Source: JAAELZ01 sp965223465
Lineage (GTDB): Bacteria; Pseudomonadota; Gammaproteobacteria; Arenicellales; Poriferihabitantaceae
Assembly: GCA_965223465.1 (NCBI GenBank)
Contig: OZ245025.1
Location: 124,001-188,000, forward strand
Length of the DNA: 64,000 bases
Reading direction: 5' to 3'
Made by a program: the position numbers and the translations under genes. Shown here one piece after another: positions 1 through 8,659 of this stretch (position 1 is the stretch's first letter; every line of letters starts with the position of its first letter). The notes under the pieces are model-generated. The model was given only the letters and a program-made list of their open reading frames with translations, searched no databases and was not told the DNA's origin.

Positions 1-2
1 CG

Positions 3-1049
3 GTAAGTGAATATGGCGGTGCGCTGCAAGATTGGCAGACGGTTGATCAGGCGATTGGTCAAAACCCGGAGGTCACTGCCAGTGCGCCTTATGTGCTTGG
101 CCAAGGTATGATTACGCGCTCCAACCAGGTGCATGGTGCTTTGTTGCGAGGAGTAGAACCCGCGCGCGAAAAACAAGTCTCGGAAGTATTAGATAATCTG
201 CTTGAAGGGCAAGCTGAAAGCCTCAAGGCAGGTGCGTTTAGTATCATTATTGGTAAAACGCTGGCCAACCAGCTCGGTGCACAATTGGGCGATAAGCTTA
301 CCGTGGTCGCGCCCAAAGGGCGGGTTACACCGGCTGGGTTACTGCCTCGTATGAAGCGCTTTACCTTGACGGGTATTTTCGAAATTGGCGCCTATCAATA
401 CGATAGCGCGCTGGTATTAATGCATATCGATGACGCGGCCTTATTTTTAGGGTTAAAAGAGGGCATCAGCGGTATTCGCCTTGCGCTAAGCGATACCTTC
501 GAGGCACCGCGCATTCGTCATGATTTGATCGATCAGACCGGCGGCCAATATCATATTCGTGACTGGACGCAAGATAACGTTAGTTTTTTCAGCGCGCTTA
601 AAGTGGAAAAGCGGGTGATGTTTATTATTCTCGCGCTGATTATCATGGTGGCGGCATTTAATATTGTCTCCACTTTAGTCATGCTGGTAACCGATAAGCA
701 AGCGGACATCGCCATATTGCGCACCCTTGGCATGGCGCCGGGTAGCGTGATGCGTGTGTTTATGGTGCAAGGCACCATTATAGGCGTGATTGGGACGCTC
801 ATCGGCTCGGTGCTGGGCGTGATTACCGCGATCAATGTCGCCGATATCGTCGCCGTGGTTGAAAATGCATTCAATGTTGAGTTTTTCCCCAGTGATGTAT
901 ATGTGATTAGCGGCTTTCCATCCGAAATGCACCTGAGTGACGTGCTCGGGGTGATTTTGATGTCTTTGGGGTTGAGCTTTTTAGCTACCATTTATCCAGC
1001 CTGGCGTGCATCCCAGCTCGATCCGGCGGAGGCTTTGCGCTATGAGTGA
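3..1049 (+). CDS. lolC: Lipoprotein-releasing ABC transporter permease LolC/LolE, 5'-truncated by window edge
   Basis: Inner-membrane permease of the LolCDE complex, which extracts outer-membrane lipoproteins from the inner membrane and hands them to LolA. The open frame runs in from the window edge (first full codon at 3), so the N-terminus and first membrane segment are missing; 348 residues are visible. The visible part is a large periplasmic domain followed by an FtsX-type domain with three hydrophobic segments, beginning near VMFIILALIIMVAAFNIVST, and the typical ending PAEALRYE. The stop codon overlaps the start of lolD by 8 bases, so the two are translationally coupled. LolC and LolE cannot be told apart from this fragment; one LolC/E-type gene directly before lolD suits either a lolC-lolD order or a single fused-type permease. 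Confidence 0.9.
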   Translation, partial: VSEYGGALQDWQTVDQAIGQNPEVTASAPYVLGQGMITRSNQVHGALLRGVEPAREKQVSEVLDNLLEGQAESLKAGAFSIIIGKTLANQLGAQLGDKLTVVAPKGRVTPAGLLPRMKRFTLTGIFEIGAYQYDSALVLMHIDDAALFLGLKEGISGIRLALSDTFEAPRIRHDLIDQTGGQYHIRDWTQDNVSFFSALKVEKRVMFIILALIIMVAAFNIVSTLVMLVTDKQADIAILRTLGMAPGSVMRVFMVQGTIIGVIGTLIGSVLGVITAINVADIVAVVENAFNVEFFPSDVYVISGFPSEMHLSDVLGVILMSLGLSFLATIYPAWRASQLDPAEALRYE

Positions 1050-1716
1050 CCTTGTATTGCAAGCCAAGGGTGTTTCCCAAACCTTTAGCGATGGGCGTCT
1101 TAACGTCGAGGTGTTAAAAGGGGTTGATTTTAAGGTTCATGCCCGTGAGCAAATCGCGATTGTTGGATCATCCGGATCGGGTAAGAGTACTTTGTTACAC
1201 CTGCTCGGTGGTCTAGCCAAGCCCACTCAAGGAGAAGTCTGGGTAGATGGCCAAAACATTTCTACATTGCCCGCTAAAGACCAGGGCGTGCTACGCAATC
1301 GCGCGCTCGGATTTGTCTATCAGTTCCATCATCTGCTGCCAGAATTTAGTGCGTTGGAAAATGTGGCCATGCCTTTGTTGATTCGAGGGGTGGATCGAAT
1401 AGAAGCGCTGGGGAAGGCGGAAAGCTTGCTGGATAAAACCGGTTTGGTTAAGCGGCTGGAACACAAGCCGGGTGAACTGTCCGGCGGAGAGCGCCAACGT
1501 GCCGCGGTGGCCCGGGCCTTGGTAACCCAGCCCAAGTGCGTGCTTGCGGATGAGCCAACGGGTAACTTGGATCATCAAACTGCGGATCATATTCACGGCC
1601 TGATGGCGGAATTGAATCAAGAATACGGTACAGCGTTGGTGGTGGTTACGCATGATCGACAGCTTGCTGCCAGAATGCATCGCCAGCTGCGACTGTTAGA
1701 TGGAGTGTTGGCATAA
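1042..1716 (+). CDS. lolD: Lipoprotein-releasing ABC transporter ATPase LolD
   Basis: Cytoplasmic ATPase that powers LolCDE. The protein has 224 residues, the normal LolD length. It shows Walker A (GSSGSGKST), the LolD-typical Q-loop region (FVYQFHHLLPEFSALENVAM), the ABC signature LSGGERQR, Walker B (VLADEPTGNLD) and the H-loop histidine in VVVTHD. The open frame extends further upstream, to 1006, but the start at 1042 (MSDLVLQAKGV) fits the family and lies inside the 3' end of the permease gene, as expected for a coupled lolC-lolD pair. Confidence 0.95.
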   Translation: MSDLVLQAKGVSQTFSDGRLNVEVLKGVDFKVHAREQIAIVGSSGSGKSTLLHLLGGLAKPTQGEVWVDGQNISTLPAKDQGVLRNRALGFVYQFHHLLPEFSALENVAMPLLIRGVDRIEALGKAESLLDKTGLVKRLEHKPGELSGGERQRAAVARALVTQPKCVLADEPTGNLDHQTADHIHGLMAELNQEYGTALVVVTHDRQLAARMHRQLRLLDGVLA

Positions 1717-1752
1717 TACTATCTGTCGTAATTATGTTTACAACAAGTTGTC

Positions 1753-2286
1753 GTGAATATTAATTGGTTATCTCTCACCGACGCAGCGCGCGTGTTGCAT
1801 CCATCGCATTATGGTGAGCTGGCGGATAACGGTTCGTTAACGCGGCGTATTCGCACCAATTGTACGGGGATTTTCGCAGTAAAGTTAATTGATCAGCGTG
1901 TCATTCAGCCCACAACCGAAGAGCGCAACATCTTGGCGCTACCTGATTCAACCCAAGCCTTTAGTCGACGTGTGTATTTGTGTTGTGATGATCAACCCAA
2001 AATTTTTGCCAAAACCATTATTGGGTTGAACGACAAAAACCAGGTGCTCACCGAACGAATCGATCAGCTCGGCGAGCAGTCTCTGGGCAGCCTCTTGTTT
2101 CGGGATCCGTTGGCAACCAAAAAAAGCGTGCAGTTGGCACAAATACCGCTGAATCATATCTTTTTTGAGAGATTACGGTTAACCCAATATTGTCAAAGTA
2201 AGGCGGTTTGGGTCAGGCGCAATTTATATGAATACCTCGGTTGTAGTTTGATTGTGTATGAAGCCTATCTGTACTTGCTCGACTAA
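1753..2286 (+). CDS. ubiC: Chorismate lyase-like protein (UbiC family)
   Basis: Likely chorismate--pyruvate lyase, which makes 4-hydroxybenzoate for ubiquinone synthesis. The 177 residues follow the UbiC pattern: an early W..L segment with GSLTRRI, a central SRRVYLCC segment with the conserved arginine, LGEQSLGSLLF, then WVRRNLYEYLGCSLIVYEAYL near the C-terminus, whose glutamate matches the family's conserved acidic residue. The start is GTG and has no clear ribosome binding site, so the exact N-terminus is uncertain. It stands alone between lolD and the tRNA gene; ubiA is not adjacent. Overall similarity is judged by eye and is moderate rather than strong. Confidence 0.72.
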   Translation: MNINWLSLTDAARVLHPSHYGELADNGSLTRRIRTNCTGIFAVKLIDQRVIQPTTEERNILALPDSTQAFSRRVYLCCDDQPKIFAKTIIGLNDKNQVLTERIDQLGEQSLGSLLFRDPLATKKSVQLAQIPLNHIFFERLRLTQYCQSKAVWVRRNLYEYLGCSLIVYEAYLYLLD

Positions 2287-2389
2287 ATATTCCATTCCAA
2301 TATGCGCGAATAAATCCCACCAGGTTATAGCACGTCGCGCCAACCACGATTCCAATCACCAAATAGCCCGGATTTTCTGTATTTTGCGA

Positions 2390-2419
2390 TTGCAAACAGA
2401 GGCATATTTGCACTAGAAT
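2390..2419 (+). promoter_or_regulatory. Promoter of the initiator tRNA gene
   Basis: A -35-like TTGCAA (2390-2395) and a -10 TAGAAT (2414-2419) are separated by 18 bases and end 12 bases before the mature tRNA. The bases after the -10 are GC-rich (cgccgcc), resembling the discriminator of stringently controlled stable-RNA promoters. Confidence 0.6.
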
Positions 2420-2431
2420 ACGCCGCCTTGA

Positions 2432-2508
2432 TGCGGGGTGGAGCAGTTTGGCAGCTCGTCGGGCTCATAACCCGAAGGTCACAGGTTCAAATCCTGTCCC
2501 CGCTACCA
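2432..2508 (+). tRNA. metY: Initiator tRNA-fMet (CAT anticodon)
   Basis: A 77-nt cloverleaf folds cleanly with a 7-bp acceptor arm whose first pair is open, a D stem GAGC/GCTC, anticodon stem TCGGG/CCCGA around CTCATAA, a T stem ACAGG/CCTGT and an encoded CCA. Three initiator hallmarks are present: an unpaired 1-72 position (T and T here, C and A in E. coli), three consecutive G-C pairs in the anticodon stem, and an A11-T24 pair in the D stem. As in E. coli metY it lies just upstream of rimP-nusA-infB. Confidence 0.97.
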
Positions 2509-2557
2509 TTTCAAGTGGGCGATGATTTTTGCGCATTGCTTACAACGCGGCATAAGT

Positions 2558-2582
2558 AATGGGCTATACGCCCATTTTTTTT
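2558..2582 (+). terminator. Rho-independent terminator between tRNA-fMet and rimP
   Basis: AATGGGC and GCCCATT form a perfect 7-bp stem with a TATAC loop, and the 3' arm runs into eight T residues (2575-2582). It should separate most tRNA transcription from the downstream operon, allowing only partial read-through into rimP. Confidence 0.85.
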
Positions 2583-2620
2583 GCTTTGTAATTTGTCGTT
2601 GTGTAGACGGGAGGATATCG

Positions 2621-3082
2621 ATGCAGGCGGATTTAGTGAGTTTACGATCCTTACTGGAGCCTTCAGTCGAAGCCTTGGGTTACGAGTTGCTGTTGCTGGA
2701 GCAAACCTATAGCGATAAAGAACCCGTACTGCGGATCTATATCGATGCGCCGGGTGGAATTCTGCTGGAAGATTGTGAGCAGGTGAGTCGCCAAATCAGC
2801 TTGATCTTGGATTTGGAAGACCCGATACGCGGGGCCTACGCACTGGAAGTTTCATCACCGGGAGCGGATCGCCCGTTGGTTAGGCCAGAGCATTTTGCGG
2901 CGGTTGTGGATGAAGAAATTCGGGTTTTAACACGCGATTACATTTTGGGGCGTCGGCGCTTTAAGGGTCGTTTGCTCGAAGCGAATCAGCAGCAGGTCGT
3001 GGTGGAAGTCGATGGCGAAGCCTATGATATACCATTGACGGACATAGATTCGGCTCGATTGGTGCCCGATTTTGGTGATTAA
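2621..3082 (+). CDS. rimP: Ribosome maturation factor RimP
   Basis: Binds the 30S subunit during late maturation. The start at ATG 2621 (MQADLVSLRS) is preferred over the upstream open frame because it follows a good ribosome binding site (GGGAGG, 2610-2615) and gives 153 residues, the normal RimP size. Family features include GYELLLLE, the segment IYIDAPGGILLEDCEQVSRQ, and YALEVSSPGADRPLV in the first domain, followed by the C-terminal SH3-like domain (FKGRLLEANQQQVVVEVDG). First protein gene of the conserved rimP-nusA-infB-rbfA-truB operon. Confidence 0.95.
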   Translation: MQADLVSLRSLLEPSVEALGYELLLLEQTYSDKEPVLRIYIDAPGGILLEDCEQVSRQISLILDLEDPIRGAYALEVSSPGADRPLVRPEHFAAVVDEEIRVLTRDYILGRRRFKGRLLEANQQQVVVEVDGEAYDIPLTDIDSARLVPDFGD

Positions 3083-3144
3083 TTTGTGGGTAATTGGTGG
3101 TTAGTAACAGACAAAGCATTGGTAAGACTTAGGTAGGATTAAAA

Positions 3145-4626
3145 ATGGCAATTTCGAACAGAGAAATTCTGATGATGGCGGATGTCGTCTCGCGCGAGAA
3201 AGATCTCGATAAAGAGATTATTTTTAATGCAATCGAGGCCGCGCTAGCAACCGCTACGCGCAAATTTCATAAGGATGAAATTAACGCTAAAGTAGTCATA
3301 GACCGTGAAACCGGAAACTATGAAACCTTTCGTGTCTGGGAAGTGGTGGAAGACGATTTTGAAGAGTTTGACGACGCTTTACACGTTTTAGCGAGTGATG
3401 AGAAAGCCACGGCCGCTTCACTTGTGCCAGGAGATTACATTAAAGAGCCAATTAAGCAGGCTGAATTCGGCCGCATTCAGGCGCAGGCGGCCAAGCAGGT
3501 TATTATGCAAAAAGTGCGCGAGGCCAGCCGTGAACAAATCGTAGAACGTTTTAAAGATCGTGAAGGTGAGATGGTTTCCGGGACGGTCAAGCGCATGGAG
3601 CGCGGCGATGTTATTGTTGATCTGGGAGATGCAGAAGCGGTTTTACAACGACGCAGTCAAATTCCAACCGATGGTTTACGCACGGGTGATCGTGTGCGTG
3701 CTTTATTACAAGAAGTGCGTGCGACCAATCGGGGGCCACAGTTATTTTTAGATCGTGTTTCGCCTCAATTTTTAATTGAACTATTCAAGATCGAAGTACC
3801 GGAAGTGGGAGAAGGGCTTATAGAGATACACGGTGCAGCGCGTGACCCAGGTATTCGCGCTAAAATTTCAGTACAGGCCAAGGACAAGCGCATTGATCCG
3901 GTGGGTGCCTGCGTCGGAATTCGTGGCTCTCGCGTGCAAAGCGTGTCCAACGAAATTGCCGGTGAACGGGTGGACATTATTGTATGGTCTGATCAGATTG
4001 CTGATTTTGCGCTTAAAGCACTTGCTCCCGCGGAGATTGAATCACTACTGATTGATGAAGATAAGAAAGCGATTGATGTGGTGGTGAGCGAGGAAAATCA
4101 ATCTCGCGCGATTGGCCGGGGTGGTCAGAACGTGCGTTTGGCATCTGAATTAGTGGGCTGGGAGCTGAATATCCTGACTGACGAAGAAGCGGAGGAAAAA
4201 CAAGCCGAAGAAACCAGCCAAGTGGTCGCGCGTTTCCAGGAAAGCCTTGGCATAGATGAGGATGTTGCAACGGTGCTCGCAAACGAAGGTTTTAGCGTGG
4301 TGGATGAAGTAGCGTATGTGGATAAGCAAGAATTGGTGGCGATTGAAGAATTCTCAGAAGAGATGGTTGAAGAATTACAACGCCGTGCACAAGATATTAT
4401 GCTCACCAAGGCAATCGCAGAACAAGCCGCGATGGTGCCAGAAGATGATCTGCTAACGATGGAAGGCATGGATGATGAGACCGCAAAACTACTAGCCAGT
4501 AAAGGTGTACGTTCTATGGAAGATCTGGCGGAATGTGCCACGGATGAGTTGATGGATATGATTGAAATCGAAGAGGAGCGCGCGCAATCATTAATTATGA
4601 CGGCGCGAGCGCCATGGTTTGAATAA
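3145..4626 (+). CDS. nusA: Transcription termination/antitermination factor NusA
   Basis: RNA polymerase-associated factor controlling pausing, termination and antitermination. The 493 residues match the long E. coli-type form. In order: N-terminal polymerase-binding domain (about 1-125), S1 domain (GEMVSGTVKRMERGDVIVDL), KH1 and KH2 (with the GRGGQN loop near residue 327), then two acidic helix-hairpin-helix repeats (AR1, AR2) at the C-terminus, the second containing LLASKGVRSMEDLAE. It lies 62 bases after rimP. The last codons and stop lie in the first copy of a perfect 25-bp triplication (see repeat), which leaves the protein unchanged. Confidence 0.97.
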   Translation: MAISNREILMMADVVSREKDLDKEIIFNAIEAALATATRKFHKDEINAKVVIDRETGNYETFRVWEVVEDDFEEFDDALHVLASDEKATAASLVPGDYIKEPIKQAEFGRIQAQAAKQVIMQKVREASREQIVERFKDREGEMVSGTVKRMERGDVIVDLGDAEAVLQRRSQIPTDGLRTGDRVRALLQEVRATNRGPQLFLDRVSPQFLIELFKIEVPEVGEGLIEIHGAARDPGIRAKISVQAKDKRIDPVGACVGIRGSRVQSVSNEIAGERVDIIVWSDQIADFALKALAPAEIESLLIDEDKKAIDVVVSEENQSRAIGRGGQNVRLASELVGWELNILTDEEAEEKQAEETSQVVARFQESLGIDEDVATVLANEGFSVVDEVAYVDKQELVAIEEFSEEMVEELQRRAQDIMLTKAIAEQAAMVPEDDLLTMEGMDDETAKLLASKGVRSMEDLAECATDELMDMIEIEEERAQSLIMTARAPWFE

Positions 4627-4678
4627 ATCGCGAGCGCCATGGTTTGAATAAATCGCGAGCGCCATGGTTTGAATAAAT
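4604..4678 (+). repeat. Three perfect tandem copies of a 25-bp unit over the nusA stop codon
   Basis: Copies at 4604-4628, 4629-4653 and 4654-4678 are identical. Each contains an NcoI-type CCATGG and the nusA ending TTTGAATAA. The first copy contains the true stop codon; the other two lengthen the nusA-infB spacer by 50 bases. Confidence 0.97.
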
Positions 4679-4721
4679 TACGTTAAAATATAAAAGCGCG
4701 GGAATGTTGAGGTAATACGAT

Positions 4722-7250
4722 ATGTCAGAAGTCAAGATTAAAGAATTTGCAGCTCAAATCGGCTTGCCGGTTGAGCGCCTGCTTGACCAGCTCAATAATG
4801 CAGGCATAAAAAACAAAGCCGCGTCGGATGCGTTGACAGATGACGAAAAGAAAGTGTTTTTATTGCACTTACAAAGGTCATCTGCTGCTAAAAAACCGGA
4901 AATGAACTTAAAAAGCAGTAAAAGTACCCAAGTTCGCCAAACTACCAGGACAGGGGCGGCCAAGTCAGTGCAGGTTGAAGTGCGTAAAAAACGCCGCGTT
5001 GTCGCTCCCAGTGCAGCACAAGATCGCACTGCTGAACTACAACGGCTGGAAGCTGAGAAAAAACAACGTGAACTTGATCGCGCAAAAGCGGAAGAAGCGC
5101 GTTTAGCACGCGAAGCGCGGCTAAATGCTGAAAAAGAGGCTGAACGGGCTAAACAGAACGCGGAAGAAGAAGCATCCCGTCAACGCGCGCTCGAAGAAGA
5201 ACAAAAACGTCAGGCCGCAGCCGATGAACTAGCCGCCCAGGCCAAGGCTGAAAAAGAACAAAAGGAACAAGCGGAAAAAGCCGCTCTAGAAAAAGATAAT
5301 CAAAAAGCCGAGGCGAAACAAGAATCTTCTGGTAAAGACGATTCGGCCTCACCCAAGAAAGACTTATCTGGCTCTGAATTGCATGTACGACGTAAACACC
5401 GTGGCAATGTCAAAAGACCTGTATCTAAAAGACGCCCCAAGAATTTGCAATCAACCATCGCGGATCAACATGCTTTTGAAAAGCCAACCGCACCGGTTAT
5501 TCGTGACGTGGCTGTCCCTGAGACCATCACTGTGGGTGATTTAGCCCAGAAAATGTCGGTTAAAGCCGCCGAAGTGATTAAGGTGATGATGGACATGGGG
5601 TCGATGGTGACGATTAATCAAGTCATCGATCAGGATACTGCTATCCTGCTGGTTGAAGAAATGGGGCATAATGCCAAACCAGCCGAAGAAACCAAGGCTG
5701 AAGCCAAGTTGATCGAGGTTGAGGAAGATGGTGCAGAAGCCGTAAGTCGCGCACCTGTTGTGACCGTAATGGGGCACGTTGATCATGGTAAAACGTCCAT
5801 TTTAGACTATATCCGTAAAACTCGAGTCGCGTCCGGTGAAGCGGGTGGTATAACGCAGCATATCGGCGCCTATCGAGTATCAACCGATAGTGGCGATATT
5901 TGCTTTTTGGACACACCAGGCCATGCGGCTTTCTCTGCGATGCGCGCGCGCGGTGCAAAAGTAACCGATATTGTGATATTGGTGGTGGCAGCGGATGATG
6001 GGGTAAAGCCGCAGACGGTCGAAGCGATTAATCACGCCAAGACATCTGAAGTTCCGTTGATCATCGCGATCAATAAAATGGATAAAGAGGGTGCAGATCC
6101 CGACCGAGTTAAACAAGAACTGGCGAATCACGAAATTGTGCCGGAAGATTGGGGTGGAGACACTTTAATGGTCGAAGTTTCGGCCGAAACTGGTCAGGGC
6201 ATTGATGATTTGCTCGAGGCGATTGTGTTACAGGCAGAACTAATGACTTTAACCGCGGTGGATACTGGCAAGGCGATGGGTGCGGTGGTTGAAGCGCGTA
6301 TGGAGAAAGGTCGTGGTACAGTTGCCACTATCTTGGTCAACAAAGGTCAGCTAAATAAAGGCGACATTGTGTTGGTGGGGCGCGAGTACGGGCGTGTCCG
6401 CGCTATGGTGAGCGATACCGGCGAAAATATTCAATCAGCGGGCCCATCTACTCCAGTGGAAATACAAGGTTTATCGGGGGTGCCCGTCGCGGGTGATGAG
6501 TTGATTGTGGTCGATAGCGAGCGTAAAGCGCGTGAAATTGCCACCGAACGCCAGGGCCAATACAAGGAAATCAAGCTTGCAAATCAACAAAAAGCCAAAC
6601 TTGAAAATATGTTCAACCAGATGGAAGAAGGTGATGTAAAAACGCTGAACCTGATTGTCAAGGCAGACGTTCAAGGGTCAGTCGAAGCGCTCAGTGATAC
6701 ACTAGAAAAGCTGTCGCATGACGAAGTGAAAGTGAAGGTGGTCCATGCCATGGTCGGCGGCATCAACGAATCGGATGTCAATCTTGCCGTTGCGTCAGAT
6801 GCCATCATGGTGGCGTTCAACGTGCGCGCGGACTCAGCTTCCAAGAAGCTGATTCAGAAAGAAGGGATTGATGTTCACTACTACAGTATTATTTACGATG
6901 TGGTAGATGACGTGAAAGCCGCGATTTCAGGCATGCTTTCACCCGTTTCTCGCGAGGAGTTTGTTGGAACAGTTGAGGTGCGAGAAGTGTTCCAGGTGCC
7001 GAAAGTAGGCGCGATTTCAGGCTGTTTTGTCAAAGATGGTTTCGTAAAGCGAAGCTTACCGGTAAGGGTGTTACGAGATAACGTGGTGATTTTTGACGGT
7101 AAGATTGACTCCCTGCGTCGGTTTAAGGATGATGTAAACGAAGTGAAGGCCGGCTATGAATGTGGTATCGGTATTAAAAACTACAACGATATTAAGCCGG
7201 GTGATCAGATTGAGGTTTATCAAGTGACGGAGCAGTCCGCCAAGCTATAG
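4722..7250 (+). CDS. infB: Translation initiation factor IF-2
   Basis: GTPase that places fMet-tRNA in the ribosomal P site. The 842 residues contain an N-terminal IF2N module (VKIKEFAAQIGLPVERLLDQ), a long Glu/Ala/Lys-rich coiled-coil linker (about 105-215), a second IF2N-like module (about 265-320), then the G domain from about 345 with GHVDHGKT (G1), DTPGHAAF (G3) and NKMD (G4), and the IF2 C-terminal domains that bind the initiator tRNA. Start ATG 4722 follows a weak TGAGGT site. It lies between nusA and rbfA, only three bases from rbfA. Alternative shorter IF2 isoforms, known in enterics, were not assessed. Confidence 0.97.
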   Translation: MSEVKIKEFAAQIGLPVERLLDQLNNAGIKNKAASDALTDDEKKVFLLHLQRSSAAKKPEMNLKSSKSTQVRQTTRTGAAKSVQVEVRKKRRVVAPSAAQDRTAELQRLEAEKKQRELDRAKAEEARLAREARLNAEKEAERAKQNAEEEASRQRALEEEQKRQAAADELAAQAKAEKEQKEQAEKAALEKDNQKAEAKQESSGKDDSASPKKDLSGSELHVRRKHRGNVKRPVSKRRPKNLQSTIADQHAFEKPTAPVIRDVAVPETITVGDLAQKMSVKAAEVIKVMMDMGSMVTINQVIDQDTAILLVEEMGHNAKPAEETKAEAKLIEVEEDGAEAVSRAPVVTVMGHVDHGKTSILDYIRKTRVASGEAGGITQHIGAYRVSTDSGDICFLDTPGHAAFSAMRARGAKVTDIVILVVAADDGVKPQTVEAINHAKTSEVPLIIAINKMDKEGADPDRVKQELANHEIVPEDWGGDTLMVEVSAETGQGIDDLLEAIVLQAELMTLTAVDTGKAMGAVVEARMEKGRGTVATILVNKGQLNKGDIVLVGREYGRVRAMVSDTGENIQSAGPSTPVEIQGLSGVPVAGDELIVVDSERKAREIATERQGQYKEIKLANQQKAKLENMFNQMEEGDVKTLNLIVKADVQGSVEALSDTLEKLSHDEVKVKVVHAMVGGINESDVNLAVASDAIMVAFNVRADSASKKLIQKEGIDVHYYSIIYDVVDDVKAAISGMLSPVSREEFVGTVEVREVFQVPKVGAISGCFVKDGFVKRSLPVRVLRDNVVIFDGKIDSLRRFKDDVNEVKAGYECGIGIKNYNDIKPGDQIEVYQVTEQSAKL

Positions 7251-7253
7251 AAC

Positions 7254-7592
7254 ATGGCTAGTGGTGATCGTAACCGGCGTGTCGCAGAGCAGATTAAACG
7301 TCATTTGGCGACGCTCATTGCCAAAGAAGTCTCCGATCCGAGATTAGGGATGGTGGGTGTCAGCACGGTTACCATTAGCAAAGACTACAAGGCTGCAACG
7401 GTATATATCAACGTTTTCAAAGAAGAACAGGCCAAAGACAGTATGGTCGCTTTGCGCAGTGCGGCTGGATTTTTGCGTTCGCAACTCAGCCAGAGCCTGA
7501 ATCAGCGAGGCACACCTGAGCTTCATTTTGAGCTAGACACGTCGATAAAAAAGGGTATCGAGCTATCCAAGCTCATTGATTCCGTGCAGTAA
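7254..7592 (+). CDS. rbfA: 30S ribosome-binding factor RbfA
   Basis: Small KH-fold factor for 16S rRNA 5'-end maturation and cold adaptation. The 112 residues show the family start (RNRRVAEQIKRHLATLI), the conserved KEVSDPRLGMVGVSTVTIS and a C-terminal region with PELHFELDTSIKKG. The start lies three bases after the infB stop, so it is co-translated with infB. On the short side for RbfA but with no missing core element. Confidence 0.95.
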   Translation: MASGDRNRRVAEQIKRHLATLIAKEVSDPRLGMVGVSTVTISKDYKAATVYINVFKEEQAKDSMVALRSAAGFLRSQLSQSLNQRGTPELHFELDTSIKKGIELSKLIDSVQ

Positions 7593-7600
7593 AGTTTAGC

Positions 7601-8518
7601 ATGGGGCGCAGACCAAAATGGGGCGTGCCTATCGATGGGGTATTATTGCTGGATAAACCAGCAGGTATGACATCCAACCATGCATTGCAGCATTGTAAAC
7701 ATTTGTTGAACGCCCAAAAGGCTGGACATACTGGCGCGCTCGACCCTTTGGCGACCGGTTTATTGCCGCTGTGTTTCGGGCAGGCGACCAAAATATCAAG
7801 CTATCTTCTGGGGTGGGATAAAAGCTACGACGTTCAGGTTTTGCTGGGAAGCGTTACCGATACCGGGGATGCGGATGGCCAGATACTCGAAAAATCTGCA
7901 GTTGATTGTGGCGAGGGCGAGATCAAAAGCGTCTTAAGCCAGTTTATTGGGGTGTATGATCAAGTACCTCCGATGTACTCAGCACTAAAAGTAAATGGTC
8001 AACCCTTATACAAACTGGCACGTCAAGGTAAACATATTGAGCGTAAAGCACGCCGCGTACACGCGTATGATATTCGTTTTGCTTCATTTAAAAACAAGGT
8101 TTTACGCTTTACGGTGGATTGTTCTAGCGGCTTCTACGTTCGCTCCTTGGTCGAGGAGGTGGGTGAGAAGCTGGGCTGTGGAGCGCATGTAACAGCACTC
8201 AGACGAACGCGGATCTGCGATATTGATCTCGCCGATACGATTTCACTTGTTGACTTTAAAGCTTTAGAGACAGATCAAGCGCGCCGTGCTTGCTTGCTTC
8301 CAACTGATCAGCTGATCACTCAGTTCCCTGAAGTTGGTTTGGATCACCAGCAAGCGGCGGCAATTCAAACCGGGAAAAAGATTAAACTAGATAAGGAAAT
8401 TGCCTGTGAACTAACAGGTATTGTGCGTTTATATGATGAACATGCTGCTTTTTTAGGCTTGGGTGAAATCAAACAAGAGCGCCTTCTTGCCCCAAAGCGT
8501 TTGTTTATCAACGATTAA
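7601..8518 (+). CDS. truB: tRNA pseudouridine-55 synthase TruB
   Basis: Modifies U55 in the T loop of tRNAs. The 305 residues carry the catalytic motif GHTGALDPLATGLLPLCFG, with the aspartate near residue 48, as well as the YDVQVLLGSVTDTGDADG and FYVRSLVEEVGEKLGCGAHV segments of the family. It lies eight bases after rbfA and closes the operon: the rpsO-pnp pair that often follows truB is absent and a minus-strand regulator gene comes next. Confidence 0.96.
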   Translation: MGRRPKWGVPIDGVLLLDKPAGMTSNHALQHCKHLLNAQKAGHTGALDPLATGLLPLCFGQATKISSYLLGWDKSYDVQVLLGSVTDTGDADGQILEKSAVDCGEGEIKSVLSQFIGVYDQVPPMYSALKVNGQPLYKLARQGKHIERKARRVHAYDIRFASFKNKVLRFTVDCSSGFYVRSLVEEVGEKLGCGAHVTALRRTRICDIDLADTISLVDFKALETDQARRACLLPTDQLITQFPEVGLDHQQAAAIQTGKKIKLDKEIACELTGIVRLYDEHAAFLGLGEIKQERLLAPKRLFIND

Positions 8519-8593
8519 TGAGGCCATGTTCTGCCAGCCGTAGCCTTGGGTTTGGGTTAATCATCTAGATGCGCTTAGTTAAAGGCATCAAGA

Positions 8594-8611
8594 TTACTAA
8601 GTTCTTAGTAA
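8594..8611. repeat. 18-bp inverted repeat between truB and gntR 3' ends
   Basis: TTACTAAG and CTTAGTAA flank a TT centre, a perfect 8-bp inverted repeat in the convergent truB/gntR spacer. No T-run follows, so it is a poor intrinsic terminator and could instead be a protein site or a 3'-end stabilising stem. Confidence 0.5.
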
Positions 8612-8659
8612 GTTGCTGAGAAAGGTATACAACAATCTCTCTATGCAGGCGTTGCAGTT

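Noticed and set aside
4125..4640. 171-codon minus-strand frame over nusA
   Set aside because: Serine-rich antisense shadow of the acidic NusA C-terminus with no ribosome site or known motifs.
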